Assembly: GCA_026707185.1 (NCBI GenBank)
Contig: JAPOXI010000097.1
Coordinates: 1-33,386 of the forward strand
From: Chloroflexota bacterium
GTDB taxonomy: Bacteria; Chloroflexota; UBA11872
DNA: 33,386 nt
Direction of reading: 5' to 3'
Within the stretch, counting starts at the first letter, position 1. Each line of letters opens with the position of its first letter. The position numbers and the translations under genes are program-made. Below are positions 1 through 8,833 of this stretch, one piece after another. Below the pieces are notes generated by a model, which was not told the origin of the DNA, did no database searches, and worked only from the letters and a program-made list of their open reading frames with translations.

Positions 1-2
1 CC

Positions 3-323
3 GCGGATTGGGCTGCGGCGATCGATCTGGTTCCCGATGCGCGCGCGGCGGGGCTTTACATGGGGTTGACGAACGTGGCAACCGCGGGCGGGGACGCGCT
101 GGCAACACTCTCCGCGGGCGTGGCCCTTGACGTCGTGAACCAGATCGCACCGGGCTACGGGTTCCGCGCGGTGTTTGCCCTCATGGGGATCTACTTTCTC
201 CTGAGCGTGGTCGTGCTGGCCAAGGTGCGCGCCCATGTGCATGCGGGGCCGGACTCGCGGGTGCTCGCGCCAGAATCGAACGACGTGGACGAGCCGCCGT
301 CGTCTGCTCCCGCCGCCCGCTAG
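3..323 (+). CDS. MFS transporter, C-terminal fragment (cut by window edge)
   Basis: The reading frame is open from base 3 and ends with TAG at 321-323, so only about the last 106 residues are present. An in-frame ATG at 60 is internal: coding-like sequence continues upstream of it (ADWAAAIDLVPDARAAGLYMG). The segment VPDARAAGLYMGLTNVATAGG resembles the loop and helix before the last two membrane segments of major facilitator transporters, and a hydrophobic helix follows (FRAVFALMGIYFLLSVVVLAKV). The polar tail of about 30 residues (ESNDVDEPPSSAPAAR) would be cytoplasmic. The substrate cannot be told from this fragment. The family assignment is by pattern, moderately sure. Confidence 0.7.
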   Translation, partial: ADWAAAIDLVPDARAAGLYMGLTNVATAGGDALATLSAGVALDVVNQIAPGYGFRAVFALMGIYFLLSVVVLAKVRAHVHAGPDSRVLAPESNDVDEPPSSAPAAR

Positions 324-500
324 CACCGTTGGCGATGGCATCTCGGGCACCACCTGCCGGTGATGGCGTTTGCCGGTATGCGCGAATGTGGGATGTTAGG
401 CATAATCTCGGGTGCGGCCCCGTCTGGCGTCTGGGCAGGGCCAATTCGTCCGAGCCAGCACCGCCCAATCGCCTACGGGCCCAACTGGAGGCAGTCCGGA

Positions 501-608
501 ATGCAGACAGTTGTTTTTTACCTCGTGATCGGGGTCTCATTCGGAGGCCTGATCATCGGACTCCTCTACTGGATTTATTCCCTGATCCGGGGCTCGTCTG
601 AGGAATAG
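501..608 (+). CDS. 35-residue single-helix membrane protein
   Basis: This short frame encodes MQTVVFYLVIGVSFGGLIIG and 15 more residues ending IRGSSEE. It has one strong membrane helix (about residues 4-27) and a short charged tail. The start at 501 is chosen because GGAGG at 487-491 lies 9 bases upstream; the frame could extend to 360, but that part is not protein-like. It lies 177 bases after the MFS gene on the same strand and converges with hisF. I do not recognise the family. It resembles other small one-helix proteins too short for most gene callers. Confidence 0.55.
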   Translation: MQTVVFYLVIGVSFGGLIIGLLYWIYSLIRGSSEE

Positions 609-752
609 CTAGCGAGCGGAGGCGTGCAGCGCTCTCCGGTTGGAAGGCCGGCACGGCCGAAACTCCCCGATCATCAGGCCGCTACTAACGCCGGTGAAGC
701 ACGGCGCGAATCGGCACTTGCCGTTAACCGGGCTCTGGTCGTAGCTGCGAGT

Positions 753-1532
753 TCAGTGGTACGGGTCAAGCCGCATTGGGATGCCGGCGGACGCCATGAA
801 CTCCTTGGCTTCGCGCACGCTGTACACGCTGAAATGAAAGATCGATGCCGCCAGCACGGCGTGCGCGTTGCCCAGCGCAATTGCGTCCCGCAGGTGTTCC
901 AGAGAACCCGCCCCACCTGAGGCGACGACTGGGATTGAGACGACGTCGGTCACGGCGCGAAGAAACTCCACGTCGTAACCCTCGCGCGTTCCGTCGGCGT
1001 CGATGCTGTTAAGCACAATCTCGCCAGCGCCCAGTTCCTGTCCCCGCTGGGCAATCTCCACGGCGTCAAGACTTGTGCGCACACGACCGCCGTTGAGGTA
1101 AATGGTCCAACGCGGTGGGTCGCTGTCGGGATCGCGAAGCGCGTCAATCGACAGTACGACGCACTGCGAACCGAACCGGTCAGCGCAGGCGCGAATCAGG
1201 TCAGGGTCGCGGTGGGCGGCACTGTTTATCGAGACCTTCTCGGCGCCGCTACGCAGCATCAGGTACATGTCGTCGATCGTCCGCACGCCCCCGCCAACCG
1301 ACAGGGGAATGAAGACCTGCGAGGCTACGCGCTCCACGAGGTCCACCATGATGTTGCGGCCCTCGGCTGAGGCCGTGATGTCGTAGAAGACGAGTTCGTC
1401 TGCGCCTTCGCGGTCATAGCGCGCTGCCAGCTCGACTGGGTCGCCTGCATCGATATCGGCCGAGAAACGCACGCCGCGGACGTTGCGGCCGTTCTTGACA
1501 TCCAGGCAAGGGATCACGCGGCGCGTGAGCAT
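753..1532 (-). CDS. hisF: Imidazole glycerol phosphate synthase cyclase subunit HisF
   Basis: HisF is the (beta/alpha)8-barrel cyclase of histidine biosynthesis. With ammonia from HisH it converts PRFAR to imidazole glycerol phosphate and AICAR, in the cytoplasm. The 259-residue product has the usual family length. It opens with [15 protein letters not shown] and carries both catalytic aspartates at the standard positions, Asp11 (CLDVK) and Asp130 (LSIDA). The phosphate-binding loops SVGGGVRT and VASGGAGS are also present. It is the last gene of the leftward block, starting 3 bases after the hisA stop; HisA makes its substrate and HisH its partner. hisI/hisE, often found next, are not here, and the strand changes beyond. 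Assignment is secure. Confidence 0.97.
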   Translation of the reverse strand: MLTRRVIPCLDVKNGRNVRGVRFSADIDAGDPVELAARYDREGADELVFYDITASAEGRNIMVDLVERVASQVFIPLSVGGGVRTIDDMYLMLRSGAEKVSINSAAHRDPDLIRACADRFGSQCVVLSIDALRDPDSDPPRWTIYLNGGRVRTSLDAVEIAQRGQELGAGEIVLNSIDADGTREGYDVEFLRAVTDVVSIPVVASGGAGSLEHLRDAIALGNAHAVLAASIFHFSVYSVREAKEFMASAGIPMRLDPYH

Positions 1533-1535
1533 CGG

Positions 1536-2261
1536 CTAGCTCCGGGCTGCGCGACGCGCGTCGGCCAGGGTGACGGCGCCTGTGTAGAGCGCGCGACCAA
1601 TGATGACCCCGGAAGCTCCCAGCGCCGCAAGTTCCGCCACGTCGTCGCGACTGTGCACGCCGCCGGATGCAATGACGTCAAGCTGTTGCCCGTGGCGACG
1701 CACCAATTCAGCCGTCCCGTCAAAGTTTGGCTTGCCGAGCATGCCGTCGCGATTCACATCGGTGAATACGAGCGCCGCCACGCCGGCGTCGGCCGACGTC
1801 GCGGCCAACTCGGTCGCTGTCATCGAGCTGTCTTCGACCCATGCTTCAATTGCGACCCGTCCATTACGCGCATCCACGCCAACGGCAATCTGTCCGGGGT
1901 ACGTGTCCGCGGCAGCGGGTACCAGGCTTGGATCGCGCACGGCGGCCGTGCCGATGACAGCGCGAGACGCGCCGGCATCGAGAACCTCGCGAACGTCGTT
2001 CAGGGTTCGGATCCCCCCGCCGATCTGTACGGGAACGGAATCCGCAAGGCGAATGATGTCACTCACGATCGCGCTGTGCGTGCGTTTGGCGCTGCGCGCC
2101 GCATCCAGATCCACGATATGAAGCCAATCTGTCCCGCAATCCAGGAAGTAGCGAGCCGCATCACGTGGGTTCTCGTAGAACATCGTTTCGCGCGCGAAAT
2201 CTCCCTGGACCAGGTTCACGCACTTACCGCCTCGAATGTCAATAGCTGCATAGATGTCCAT
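1536..2261 (-). CDS. hisA: ProFAR isomerase HisA
   Basis: HisA isomerises ProFAR to PRFAR by an Amadori rearrangement, the step just before HisF/HisH. The 241-residue protein has the half-barrel repeat pattern shared with HisF. The catalytic aspartates are Asp8 (YAAIDIRGG) and Asp130 (VGVDARNG); Thr167-Asp168 (FTDVNRDGM) and phosphate loops QIGGGIRT and IASGGV are present. It starts 3 bases after the hisH stop. A bifunctional PriA (HisA/TrpF) is possible, because the two share the fold and these residues; the sequence alone does not settle this. Confidence 0.95.
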   Translation of the reverse strand: MDIYAAIDIRGGKCVNLVQGDFARETMFYENPRDAARYFLDCGTDWLHIVDLDAARSAKRTHSAIVSDIIRLADSVPVQIGGGIRTLNDVREVLDAGASRAVIGTAAVRDPSLVPAAADTYPGQIAVGVDARNGRVAIEAWVEDSSMTATELAATSADAGVAALVFTDVNRDGMLGKPNFDGTAELVRRHGQQLDVIASGGVHSRDDVAELAALGASGVIIGRALYTGAVTLADARRAARS

Positions 2262-2264
2262 GGG

Positions 2265-2894
2265 TCAGTCGAACTCCGGCCGTGGTGTCTGGCCGGCCAG
2301 ACGAATGAAGTTGGCGTAGATCCGAAGCCCGACGACACCGCTCTTCTCGGGGTGAAACTGGGTTGCATACAGATTGTCCCGCCGCACCACGCTGGTGAAG
2401 TCCAGTCCGTAGTCTGTGGTTGCCGAGACGCAGGCATCATCCGCCGGCCGGGCAAAGTACGAGTGCACGAAATAGAAGTTCGAGTTCTGCGGCACTCCGG
2501 CGAATAGCGGGGAATCGTCGGCCTGGAGCACCTGGTTCCAACCCATGTGCGGGACTTCGAGCCCGGGCGGGAAGCGCACGACCTCGCCTGGCAGCACGCC
2601 CAGGCACGGCGTTTCGTCGTCCTCTTCGCTGCGGTCGAACAGGACCTGTAACCCCATGCAAATGCCCAGGTAGGGGACACCTCGCGAAATGGCCGCCACC
2701 ACGGGGTCGTCAACCCGTGCCTGGCGTAGCCCCTTCATTGTGTCTGCCGCCGCGCCAACCCCGGGCAATACGACGGCATCCGCAGCGGCCACGGTCGCCG
2801 GATCGTGCGTAACGGCGAAGGTCGCGCCGACGCGAGTCAGCGCACGCGCCACGCTGTGGATGTTGCCGGCGCCATAGTCGACCACGGCAATCAT
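2265..2894 (-). CDS. hisH: Imidazole glycerol phosphate synthase glutamine amidotransferase subunit HisH
   Basis: HisH is the class I glutaminase that feeds ammonia to HisF. The 209-residue protein begins MIAVVDYGAGNIHSVARAL, typical of the family. The catalytic triad is visible: Cys79 in LGICMGLQ, and His181 with Glu183 in TQFHPEKSG. The oxyanion-region motif LPGVGA is near residue 43. Its ATG overlaps the hisS stop by 4 bases (ATGA), so translation is probably coupled. HisH, HisA and HisF follow each other in the order common in bacterial his operons, which supports co-expression of the synthase subunits. Confidence 0.96.
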   Translation of the reverse strand: MIAVVDYGAGNIHSVARALTRVGATFAVTHDPATVAAADAVVLPGVGAAADTMKGLRQARVDDPVVAAISRGVPYLGICMGLQVLFDRSEEDDETPCLGVLPGEVVRFPPGLEVPHMGWNQVLQADDSPLFAGVPQNSNFYFVHSYFARPADDACVSATTDYGLDFTSVVRRDNLYATQFHPEKSGVVGLRIYANFIRLAGQTPRPEFD

Positions 2895-4159
2895 GTACTG
2901 ACCGCCAACACTTTTTGCACGCCTGCCACGACATCCGCGAGCGCAACTTCAATCTGCGCCGTTCCATTCATCGGTTTCAGCGCTACGACTCCTCGCTCCA
3001 GCTCCCGCGCGCCGATGAGCAGGGCCGCGCGCGCCTGGGCGCGGCTCGCGCGACGCAAGTGCGAGCGCGGGCTGGCGGCCCGAAAGCCCGACTCGACGGT
3101 GACGCCGGCGAACCGTAGTCGCTGGGCAAGTTGCATGGCGGATTCGAGCGCACTGTCGGCCAGTGGCGCAATGTATACGTCTGTCGCTTGAGGTCGAGAC
3201 GGCGTCATGCCGCGGCGTTCCACATTTAGGAGCACGCGCTCGATGCCGCTGCCAAAGCCAACGCCCGGCACGTGATCAGCGCCCATGAGTTCAGCCAGGT
3301 AGTCGTAGCGTCCGCCGCCGCCCACCGTGCTCTGCGAGCCCGCGTCGGGCGGAACGAACTCAAAGACTGTCCGGTTGTAGTAATCCAGACCGCGCACCAG
3401 GCGATGGTTGATTCGGTAGGGAATCTTGAGCGCCTGGAGCAAATTCTGTAGCTGTTCGAAGTGGGCCCGCGCCGATTCGCCGAGATAGTCCAGCGACCGC
3501 GGCGCGTCATCGCAGAGTTCGGCCACGGCTGGATTCTTGGAATCAAGCACTCGCAGCGGATTGGTCTTCAACCGCTCGCGACTCTCGGAGTCCAGCCGGT
3601 CCGTCAGCGGCGTGAAGTAGTCCACGAGCGCCTGGCGATATGCGGGCCGGGTGGCCGGATCTCCGAGCGAGTTTAATTCCAAACGCAGGTCGTCAATCCC
3701 TAAGGCCTTATACGTGGCCTGCAGGAGATCGATGACTTCTGCGTCGACGGCCGGGCTGGGGTCTCCCAGTGCTTCGGCGCCGATCTGGTGGTGTTCCCGA
3801 TAGCGGCCGGCCTGCGGGCGGTCGTAGCGAAAGATCGAGGTGACGTAGTAGAGCTTTACGGGCTGCGGCAGATTGTGTAGGCCGTTCTGAACGTATGCGC
3901 GAACGACCGGGGCCGTGCCTTCCGACCGCAGGGTCAAAGAGTCGCCCCCGCGGTCCTCGAAGCTGTACATCTCCTTCTGCACAAGATCGGTCGCGTCGCC
4001 GGTCGTACGGGTAAACAGCTCGGTTCGCTCAATCGTCGGTGTACTGATCGGCGCAAAGCTGCGCAATGCACACTGATACTGAAAGGTCTCGGCAACCAGC
4101 TGCCACGCTGGCGCTACATCCGGCAGGCGGTCGGCCGTTCCTCGTGGTCGCTGGATCAT
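2891..4159 (-). CDS. hisS: Histidyl-tRNA synthetase
   Basis: This class II enzyme charges tRNA-His in the cytoplasm. The 422 residues match the usual bacterial length. Motif 2 is LTLRSEGTAP (75-84), followed by FRYDRPQAGRYREHHQ (110-125). The histidine-binding signature LVRGLDYYNRTVFE is at about 254-267 and motif 3, VGFGSGIERVLL, near 300-311. The C-terminal part (about 330-422) fits an anticodon-binding domain. Because these motifs are intact it is a true synthetase and not the paralogue HisZ, although it sits directly upstream of hisHAF. Its start overlaps the DUF167 gene stop and its stop overlaps the hisH start, 4 bases each. Confidence 0.96.
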   Translation of the reverse strand: MIQRPRGTADRLPDVAPAWQLVAETFQYQCALRSFAPISTPTIERTELFTRTTGDATDLVQKEMYSFEDRGGDSLTLRSEGTAPVVRAYVQNGLHNLPQPVKLYYVTSIFRYDRPQAGRYREHHQIGAEALGDPSPAVDAEVIDLLQATYKALGIDDLRLELNSLGDPATRPAYRQALVDYFTPLTDRLDSESRERLKTNPLRVLDSKNPAVAELCDDAPRSLDYLGESARAHFEQLQNLLQALKIPYRINHRLVRGLDYYNRTVFEFVPPDAGSQSTVGGGGRYDYLAELMGADHVPGVGFGSGIERVLLNVERRGMTPSRPQATDVYIAPLADSALESAMQLAQRLRFAGVTVESGFRAASPRSHLRRASRAQARAALLIGARELERGVVALKPMNGTAQIEVALADVVAGVQKVLAVST

Positions 4160-4440
4160 GTCATGGTCTCCAGACGATCGAGCGCCGCCAGAAGGCCCGC
4201 CGGATTGCTCGTGCTGACGGCAATGATCTTGTCGCGTCCACGGGTTCCCCGTTCGATGCTGATGTCGCCTTGGCGAAGGTCAAGAGATTCCGCCAGGAGT
4301 TCGATCAGCGCACGATTGGCACGGTTCTCGGTCGGGGGCTGGGTAACTCGGGCGTTCAGCGACCCGTCAGGTCGTCGACGCAGTGTGGTCGAGCGAGCGC
4401 GGGGCGTCGCCCGCACGCGCAGTTGAATGGTCGTCGGCAT
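4156..4440 (-). CDS. DUF167 (YggU-family) small protein
   Basis: This 94-residue protein matches the DUF167/YggU pattern: a basic N-terminal strand (IQLRVRATPRAR), then LNARVTQPPTENRANRALIE, then a strand with a Gly-Arg-Asp-Lys turn (RGTRGRDKIIAV). The role of the family is unknown. Members commonly sit next to yggT and yggS near ftsZ, as here. It starts at an ATG 27 bases after the yggT stop and overlaps hisS by 4 bases. Confidence 0.88.
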   Translation of the reverse strand: MPTTIQLRVRATPRARSTTLRRRPDGSLNARVTQPPTENRANRALIELLAESLDLRQGDISIERGTRGRDKIIAVSTSNPAGLLAALDRLETMT

Positions 4441-4467
4441 GGGGAGGATCTGACATTGCGCGTCAGC

Positions 4468-4725
4468 TCAGCCCAGTGCCAGCGACTGCACCAGGCTCCA
4501 AAGCACCTGGATGACCAGAATGGCGATCAGGGGCGAGAGGTCGATCATCCACGACTGCGGTAGCGCACGGCGGATTGGACCCAGAATCGGCTCCGTAACG
4601 TCGATCAGCAGGCGCATCACGGGGTGCGACGGGTCGCGCACGAACCAGGAGAGGATCGCGCGCCCGATGATGGCGAACACGACGATCGTCACGAGCCAGT
4701 TCAGGATCTGGATGAGTGCAGCCAC
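4468..4725 (-). CDS. YggT-family integral membrane protein
   Basis: The 85-residue product has two hydrophobic segments (about 3-24 and 62-84) joined by a loop with FVRDPSHPVMRLLIDVTEPILGP-like spacing. The V-T-E-P-I-L-x-P-I-R-R core is the YggT signature. The family is linked by gene context to division and osmotic or cell-envelope functions, but no biochemical activity is established. The start is a GTG, 6 bases after the yggS stop. In many Gram-positive-type bacteria yggT follows sepF downstream of ftsZ; here sepF is missing between yggS and yggT. Confidence 0.9.
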   Translation of the reverse strand: MAALIQILNWLVTIVVFAIIGRAILSWFVRDPSHPVMRLLIDVTEPILGPIRRALPQSWMIDLSPLIAILVIQVLWSLVQSLALG

Positions 4726-4731
4726 GTTGCT

Positions 4732-5442
4732 TCACGGACCTGGAGCCGGGGAACGCGCCCCAAAGATAGCGCGTCCGACCCGCACGATCGTGGCGCCTTC
4801 CACGAGCGCCGGATCGAGGTCGTCCGTCATGCCCATGGAGAGTTCGGCGATTGGCTGGTTGGGCAGGCTCACGCGGAGGGCATCGCGCAGCTCGCGTAGC
4901 CGACGGAAGCAGGCGCGGCTGGTCTGCCGGTCCGTACCCATCGGCCCGATGGTCATAAGGCCGCGCAACGTCAGGTCGGTCTCACGGTCAAGGACGGACG
5001 CCAGCCTCGTCAGATTCGCGGGTTCAATGCCGCCCTGCGTCTGCGCGCCGGTGAGATTGACCTGGATGAGTACGTCACAGGGCCCGTCGTCGCGCACGGC
5101 CTCCAGCCGGTGCGCGAGACGCTCCGAGTCGACGGAGTGAATCAGAGCGAATAGCTGGGTGGCGGGACGCGCCTTATTGCGTTGGAGGTGGCCAACCAGG
5201 TGCCACCTCCCGCCGCCAACCCGGGGGATCTTGGCCTGCGCTTCCTGCACGCGATTCTCACCGAAGTCCGCAAGCCCCGCCGCGAGGCCGTGCCTCACCG
5301 TGTCGGCGTCGAAGGTCTTGCCGACGGCCACCAGCGTCACGGAATCCGGCGAGCGATCGACCTCGCGGCAAACCGAGGCGATCCTTCCGCGGACGGCGGC
5401 CGCCTGCGCGGCGATCCTGGCGGCGACATCGGCCTGCGTCAT
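4732..5442 (-). CDS. YggS-family pyridoxal 5'-phosphate homeostasis protein
   Basis: Members bind PLP on an alanine-racemase-like barrel and help keep free PLP and some amino- and keto-acid pools in balance; no reaction is established. From the ATG at 5442 the product has 236 residues, the family length. The frame is open to 5580, but the extra 46 residues overlap ftsZ and look non-native. The PLP lysine is Lys42 in LVAVGKTF, followed by DFGENRVQEAQ, WHLVGHLQRNK and, near the C-terminus, LSMGMTDDL, all family hallmarks. It begins 19 bases after the ftsZ stop in the same transcript. Confidence 0.93.
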   Translation of the reverse strand: MTQADVAARIAAQAAAVRGRIASVCREVDRSPDSVTLVAVGKTFDADTVRHGLAAGLADFGENRVQEAQAKIPRVGGGRWHLVGHLQRNKARPATQLFALIHSVDSERLAHRLEAVRDDGPCDVLIQVNLTGAQTQGGIEPANLTRLASVLDRETDLTLRGLMTIGPMGTDRQTSRACFRRLRELRDALRVSLPNQPIAELSMGMTDDLDPALVEGATIVRVGRAIFGARSPAPGP

Positions 5443-5461
5443 GTCCCGGCTCGACGCTTGG

Positions 5462-6655
5462 TCAGCGGCCCTCCGAGCGGCGACGCAGGAAAGCCGGAAT
5501 CTCCATTTCGCTTGACTCGCGCGATCGGCTTGAGAAATCAAGCTCGCGAACCATCGGGCTGCTCGACGGCCGCGAACCACGGCGCCTGGGGGGACGCGCC
5601 TCCGCCGCGCCGGTTTGGAACCCGGTTGCGATGACGGTTACCTGAAGACGGCCCTCCATGGCCTCGTCAATCACCGTCCCGAAGATGATGTTGGCATTGG
5701 GCTCTGCGGCCTTGGCCACGATGTCGGCGGCTTCGTTCACTTCGTGGAGCGTCATGTCAGGGCCGCCGGTAAAGTTCAGCAGCACGCCGCGTGCTCCGTC
5801 TACCGACACGTTGAGCAGCGGACTGTTGAGCGCTTGCTCGATAGCGTCCGTCGCTCGATCTTCGCCTTGGGCCTCGCCGATGGCCATCAAGGCCGTGCCG
5901 GATTCGGTCATAACCGCGCGCACGTCGTTGAAGTCAAGGTTGATCAGTCCCGGCTGGGTGATCAGATCGGAGACGCCCTGAATACCCTGGCGCAGCACGT
6001 CATCGGCCAAAGCAAAGGCCTCGGTCACCGACATCTTGGGGTCGGCAACTGCTAGCAGCTGCTGGTTGGGAATCATGACTAGGGTGTCCACGCGCTCCTG
6101 GAGGTTTCGGATGCCCTCCTCCGCGTAGCGGGAGCGTGTGCTGCCCTCGAAATCGAACGGGCGAGTCACGACACCCACTGTCAGCGCGCCGGTTTCGCGT
6201 GCGACATCGGCCACCACGGGGGCGCCGCCGGTGCCGGTTCCGCCGCCCATACCTGCGGCGATGAACACCATGTCCGCGCCCTCGACAGCCTCACGGATCT
6301 CATCCAGCGACTCCTCAGCCGCCTTCTGTCCCAAGGACGGCTGCCCCCCGGAGCCCAGACCGCGCGTGGCTTTGTCGCCAACGCGGATGCGTGTGGGGGC
6401 GCTGGATCGCACGAGCGCCTGGGCGTCGGTGTTGATTGCGATGAACTCAACGCCCTGCACATGCTCTTCGATCATTCGGTCGACAGCGTTGCTGCCACCG
6501 CCGCCGATTCCAACGACCTTGAGTTCTGCGAGGGAATCACCGCCCAGTGCGTGTCGCGTCTCGCGGCTCGCTGCTCCCGGATGCGGCTCGCCATTTGCGC
6601 CCGTCAGCCGCGTGATTCGACTTCCACCGCGGCCATCACTCTCGGCCATGTCCAC
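5462..6655 (-). CDS. ftsZ: Cell division protein FtsZ
   Basis: FtsZ is the tubulin-like GTPase that forms the Z-ring. The core starts near residue 43 ([17 protein letters not shown]); the tubulin signature GGGTGTG is at 137-143 and the GTPase-activating T7 loop NLDFNDVR at about 239-246. The C-terminal peptide [11 protein letters not shown] would bind FtsA. About 40 polar residues precede the core and a short Arg/Ser-rich linker precedes the tail. The start is uncertain: GTG at 6655 or ATG at 6649. The sequence GGAAGGGTGA ends directly before the GTG, and its AAGGG lies nearer the usual distance from the ATG. A gap of 104 bases separates it from ftsA, the largest inside the cluster except none larger, and may hold a separate promoter. 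Confidence 0.97.
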   Translation of the reverse strand: MDMAESDGRGGSRITRLTGANGEPHPGAASRETRHALGGDSLAELKVVGIGGGGSNAVDRMIEEHVQGVEFIAINTDAQALVRSSAPTRIRVGDKATRGLGSGGQPSLGQKAAEESLDEIREAVEGADMVFIAAGMGGGTGTGGAPVVADVARETGALTVGVVTRPFDFEGSTRSRYAEEGIRNLQERVDTLVMIPNQQLLAVADPKMSVTEAFALADDVLRQGIQGVSDLITQPGLINLDFNDVRAVMTESGTALMAIGEAQGEDRATDAIEQALNSPLLNVSVDGARGVLLNFTGGPDMTLHEVNEAADIVAKAAEPNANIIFGTVIDEAMEGRLQVTVIATGFQTGAAEARPPRRRGSRPSSSPMVRELDFSSRSRESSEMEIPAFLRRRSEGR

Positions 6656-6725
6656 TCACCCTTCCCAGGCGCGCCAACACTGGACGGCCAGACCGCTCAC
6701 GATGCAACGCCACAACAGTAACGCC

Positions 6726-6754
6726 ATTATGCCGAAACTGAATCACCTTGAACC
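6726..6754 (-). promoter_or_regulatory. Possible ftsZ-proximal promoter
   Basis: In the ftsA-ftsZ gap the minus strand reads CATAAT (6731-6726), a 5/6 match to a -10 box, about 70 bases upstream of ftsZ. The sequence 15-17 bases further upstream (around 6748-6754) matches a -35 box poorly. A dedicated ftsZ promoter here is common in other bacteria. The support from sequence is weak. Confidence 0.25.
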
Positions 6755-6759
6755 GCCTT

Positions 6760-8007
6760 TCACCTGACGGTCGGTGACACGACCGATCGCATCCACCCGC
6801 CCAGCCTGTCCAATACGCCTCCTCGGCGGTTGATGTCGGCGGTTACCCAACCATCCGCCTCCTCGGCGGCAGACGCCGTCAGAAGCAAGCCAATCCCTGT
6901 GCTGAATTCCGGTGCGCGCAGGCTTTCGTCCAGACCCCAGAGCGCGCGCGGGCGTCCCATGGCGACCGGCATGTCGAGGACTTCGCTGGCCAGGGTTGGA
7001 AGACCGGCCATGCGCGAACCGCCGCCCGTGAGCACGACGCCGGCCGGAAGAATGTCGTAGTAACCGCTCCGGGTGATTTCGTCGAGTACCAGATGGAGCA
7101 ATTCCTCCATGCGCGCGGCGACAACCTCCGACAAGTCGCGTCGGCGCACGGCTACCGGGGCTCCATGGTCGAAACCCGGAACTTCAACGGTTGTGTCATC
7201 GTCTGCGGCAAGTGATTCGATGCTGCCATGCTCAATCTTCAAGGCTTCGGCAACCTTTGTCGGAAGCCGCAGGCCGCGGGCGATGTCGGCTGTGACCAGC
7301 GCTCCGCCGATCGGGACGACGGCGATATGCCAGCAGGCATCGTCCACGAACAGTGCGACGTCGGTCGTTCCGCCGCCGATGTCAATCAGTACGACGCCTT
7401 CGCGGCGTTGCTCCGGGGTGAGGCAGGCACGCGCCGATGCCAGCGGCTGCAAGACCCGGCCCATGGTTGACAAGCCGGCCTGGTCGACACAGTGCTCCAG
7501 GTTTGCCATTGCGTTGGTGGCGCCAGTGATCACGTGAGCTTCAACGGCAAGCCGCCGCGCCGTGAGACCGCGCGGGTCCAGCACGTCGGTGAGGTGGTCC
7601 GTTGCGAAGGTCTTCGGGATGACCGCCACGACCTCCCGGTCTTCGGCCAAACTCAGCATGGTCGCTCCGCGGACTACCGCGCCAACGTGGCGCTCGCGAA
7701 CCTCGCGCTCATCGCGCGGCAGCTGAACTTCACCGCGCTGGCTGTGCGACTGGAGGTGACCGCCGGCGATCCCGGTCACGACCTGTGAAGCTCGCACCCG
7801 AGCAGCTTTCTCTGCTCGGTGGATTGCCTCGTCAATGGCCTTGACGGTCAGCACCACGTCGACAACCTGGCCGCCCTTTAGGCCATACGAAGGGGCCGTA
7901 CCAACGCCGAGAACATGCAATTGCGCGCCGCGGTACTCCTGGCCGATCACGGCGCAGGTCTTGGTCGTTCCAACGTCCAGGCCAACGAACGTGCGGTTGC
8001 GGCTCAT
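6760..8007 (-). CDS. ftsA: Cell division protein FtsA
   Basis: FtsA is an actin-like ATPase that tethers FtsZ to the membrane and recruits later division proteins. The 415-residue protein has the phosphate-1 motif GLDVGTTKTCAVIG (9-22), the phosphate-2 motif LIDIGGGTTDVALF (207-220) and an adenosine-site motif VVLTGGGSRMAGL near residue 325. The last ~20 residues (VLDRLGGWMRSVVSPTVR) form the amphipathic membrane-targeting helix. It starts at ATG 8007, 55 bases after the ftsQ stop, and lies directly upstream of ftsZ, the conserved order. Confidence 0.95.
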   Translation of the reverse strand: MSRNRTFVGLDVGTTKTCAVIGQEYRGAQLHVLGVGTAPSYGLKGGQVVDVVLTVKAIDEAIHRAEKAARVRASQVVTGIAGGHLQSHSQRGEVQLPRDEREVRERHVGAVVRGATMLSLAEDREVVAVIPKTFATDHLTDVLDPRGLTARRLAVEAHVITGATNAMANLEHCVDQAGLSTMGRVLQPLASARACLTPEQRREGVVLIDIGGGTTDVALFVDDACWHIAVVPIGGALVTADIARGLRLPTKVAEALKIEHGSIESLAADDDTTVEVPGFDHGAPVAVRRRDLSEVVAARMEELLHLVLDEITRSGYYDILPAGVVLTGGGSRMAGLPTLASEVLDMPVAMGRPRALWGLDESLRAPEFSTGIGLLLTASAAEEADGWVTADINRRGGVLDRLGGWMRSVVSPTVR

Positions 8008-8062
8008 GCTTCCACTCTTTGCCCCAGGGTGCGCGCCGGAAGCGATAGTTTACATAACACAA

Positions 8063-8833
8063 TCAGGGCCTTGAGACGGGTTGGTTTGAAGTGAGAGGTG
8101 GGGCGTCGACCGTGCGATAGGTGGGTCGTTCGATGGGGCGGAGATCCACGCTGGCGATTCGTTCGCCCAGACGGTTGGCTTGCTCGAGCACGGCGTGCAG
8201 CGCGACGAGCTTGGCATCGAGTTGCGAGGTGTCTCCAAAGTCAAGCTCTCGTCCGGCATGGTCAATCACGGTCAACTTCCCGGCCGAATAGTGAATGCGG
8301 CTGGGAATCACTCGCAGCAGCGGTAGATTGCTTTGTAGCTGATGCGCGGCAATCAGCGCTCCCACGTTGATGAGGTCGCCTGGCTCAAGCCCGCTGCGGG
8401 ACTCGTCCTCGATGGTGAGCGGGACGTCCGGCTCGAACTGCTCCGCCAGGACTTCGCCCGACGCATTGACGAGGTAGCTCTGTCCGTTGACGACCCAGTT
8501 CGCCACCGGTGCTTCGTACGCCACGGTCACCGCGGCCCGTCCGTCGATCCGCACCTGAACCAGCGCATCCGCTACGCCCGGCAAGCCACGGATTCGCTGC
8601 TGTAGCGCGCTGGCATCTATTCGAAACACATTCATTCCCACCATGGGAAGTGTGGCCGACTCAATGCTGGCAGGATCAACCGCTGGTGGCGGTGACGAAT
8701 CGGCCCGGTGTACGGCGACGTCGCGTATGTTGAACACTGGCGAATTGAGCAACCAGATCAGCACGCCCGCGGAACACAACGCGATAAGTAGTGACAGCAC
8801 TTTGGTGAAAAGGCTGGCGCGCACGTCGGTCAC
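8063..8833 (-). CDS. ftsQ: Cell division protein FtsQ/DivIB
   Basis: This is a bitopic membrane protein of the divisome. Residues 1-10 are cytoplasmic, about 11-30 form the membrane helix (VLSLLIALCSAGVLIWLL), then a POTRA domain follows (about 33-100, FNIRDVAVHRADSS onward) and an FtsQ-type beta domain to about 225. Residue-level conservation in this family is low, so the call rests on topology, length (256) and position between murB and ftsA. Its start overlaps the murB stop by 4 bases. The Pro-rich C-terminal tail is probably disordered. Confidence 0.88.
   Translation of the reverse strand: MTDVRASLFTKVLSLLIALCSAGVLIWLLNSPVFNIRDVAVHRADSSPPPAVDPASIESATLPMVGMNVFRIDASALQQRIRGLPGVADALVQVRIDGRAAVTVAYEAPVANWVVNGQSYLVNASGEVLAEQFEPDVPLTIEDESRSGLEPGDLINVGALIAAHQLQSNLPLLRVIPSRIHYSAGKLTVIDHAGRELDFGDTSQLDAKLVALHAVLEQANRLGERIASVDLRPIERPTYRTVDAPPLTSNQPVSRP

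Noticed and set aside
2891..4159. Possibility that the HisS-like gene next to hisHAF is the regulatory paralogue HisZ
   Set aside because: Motif 2, the histidine-binding signature, motif 3 and a C-terminal anticodon-binding domain are all intact.
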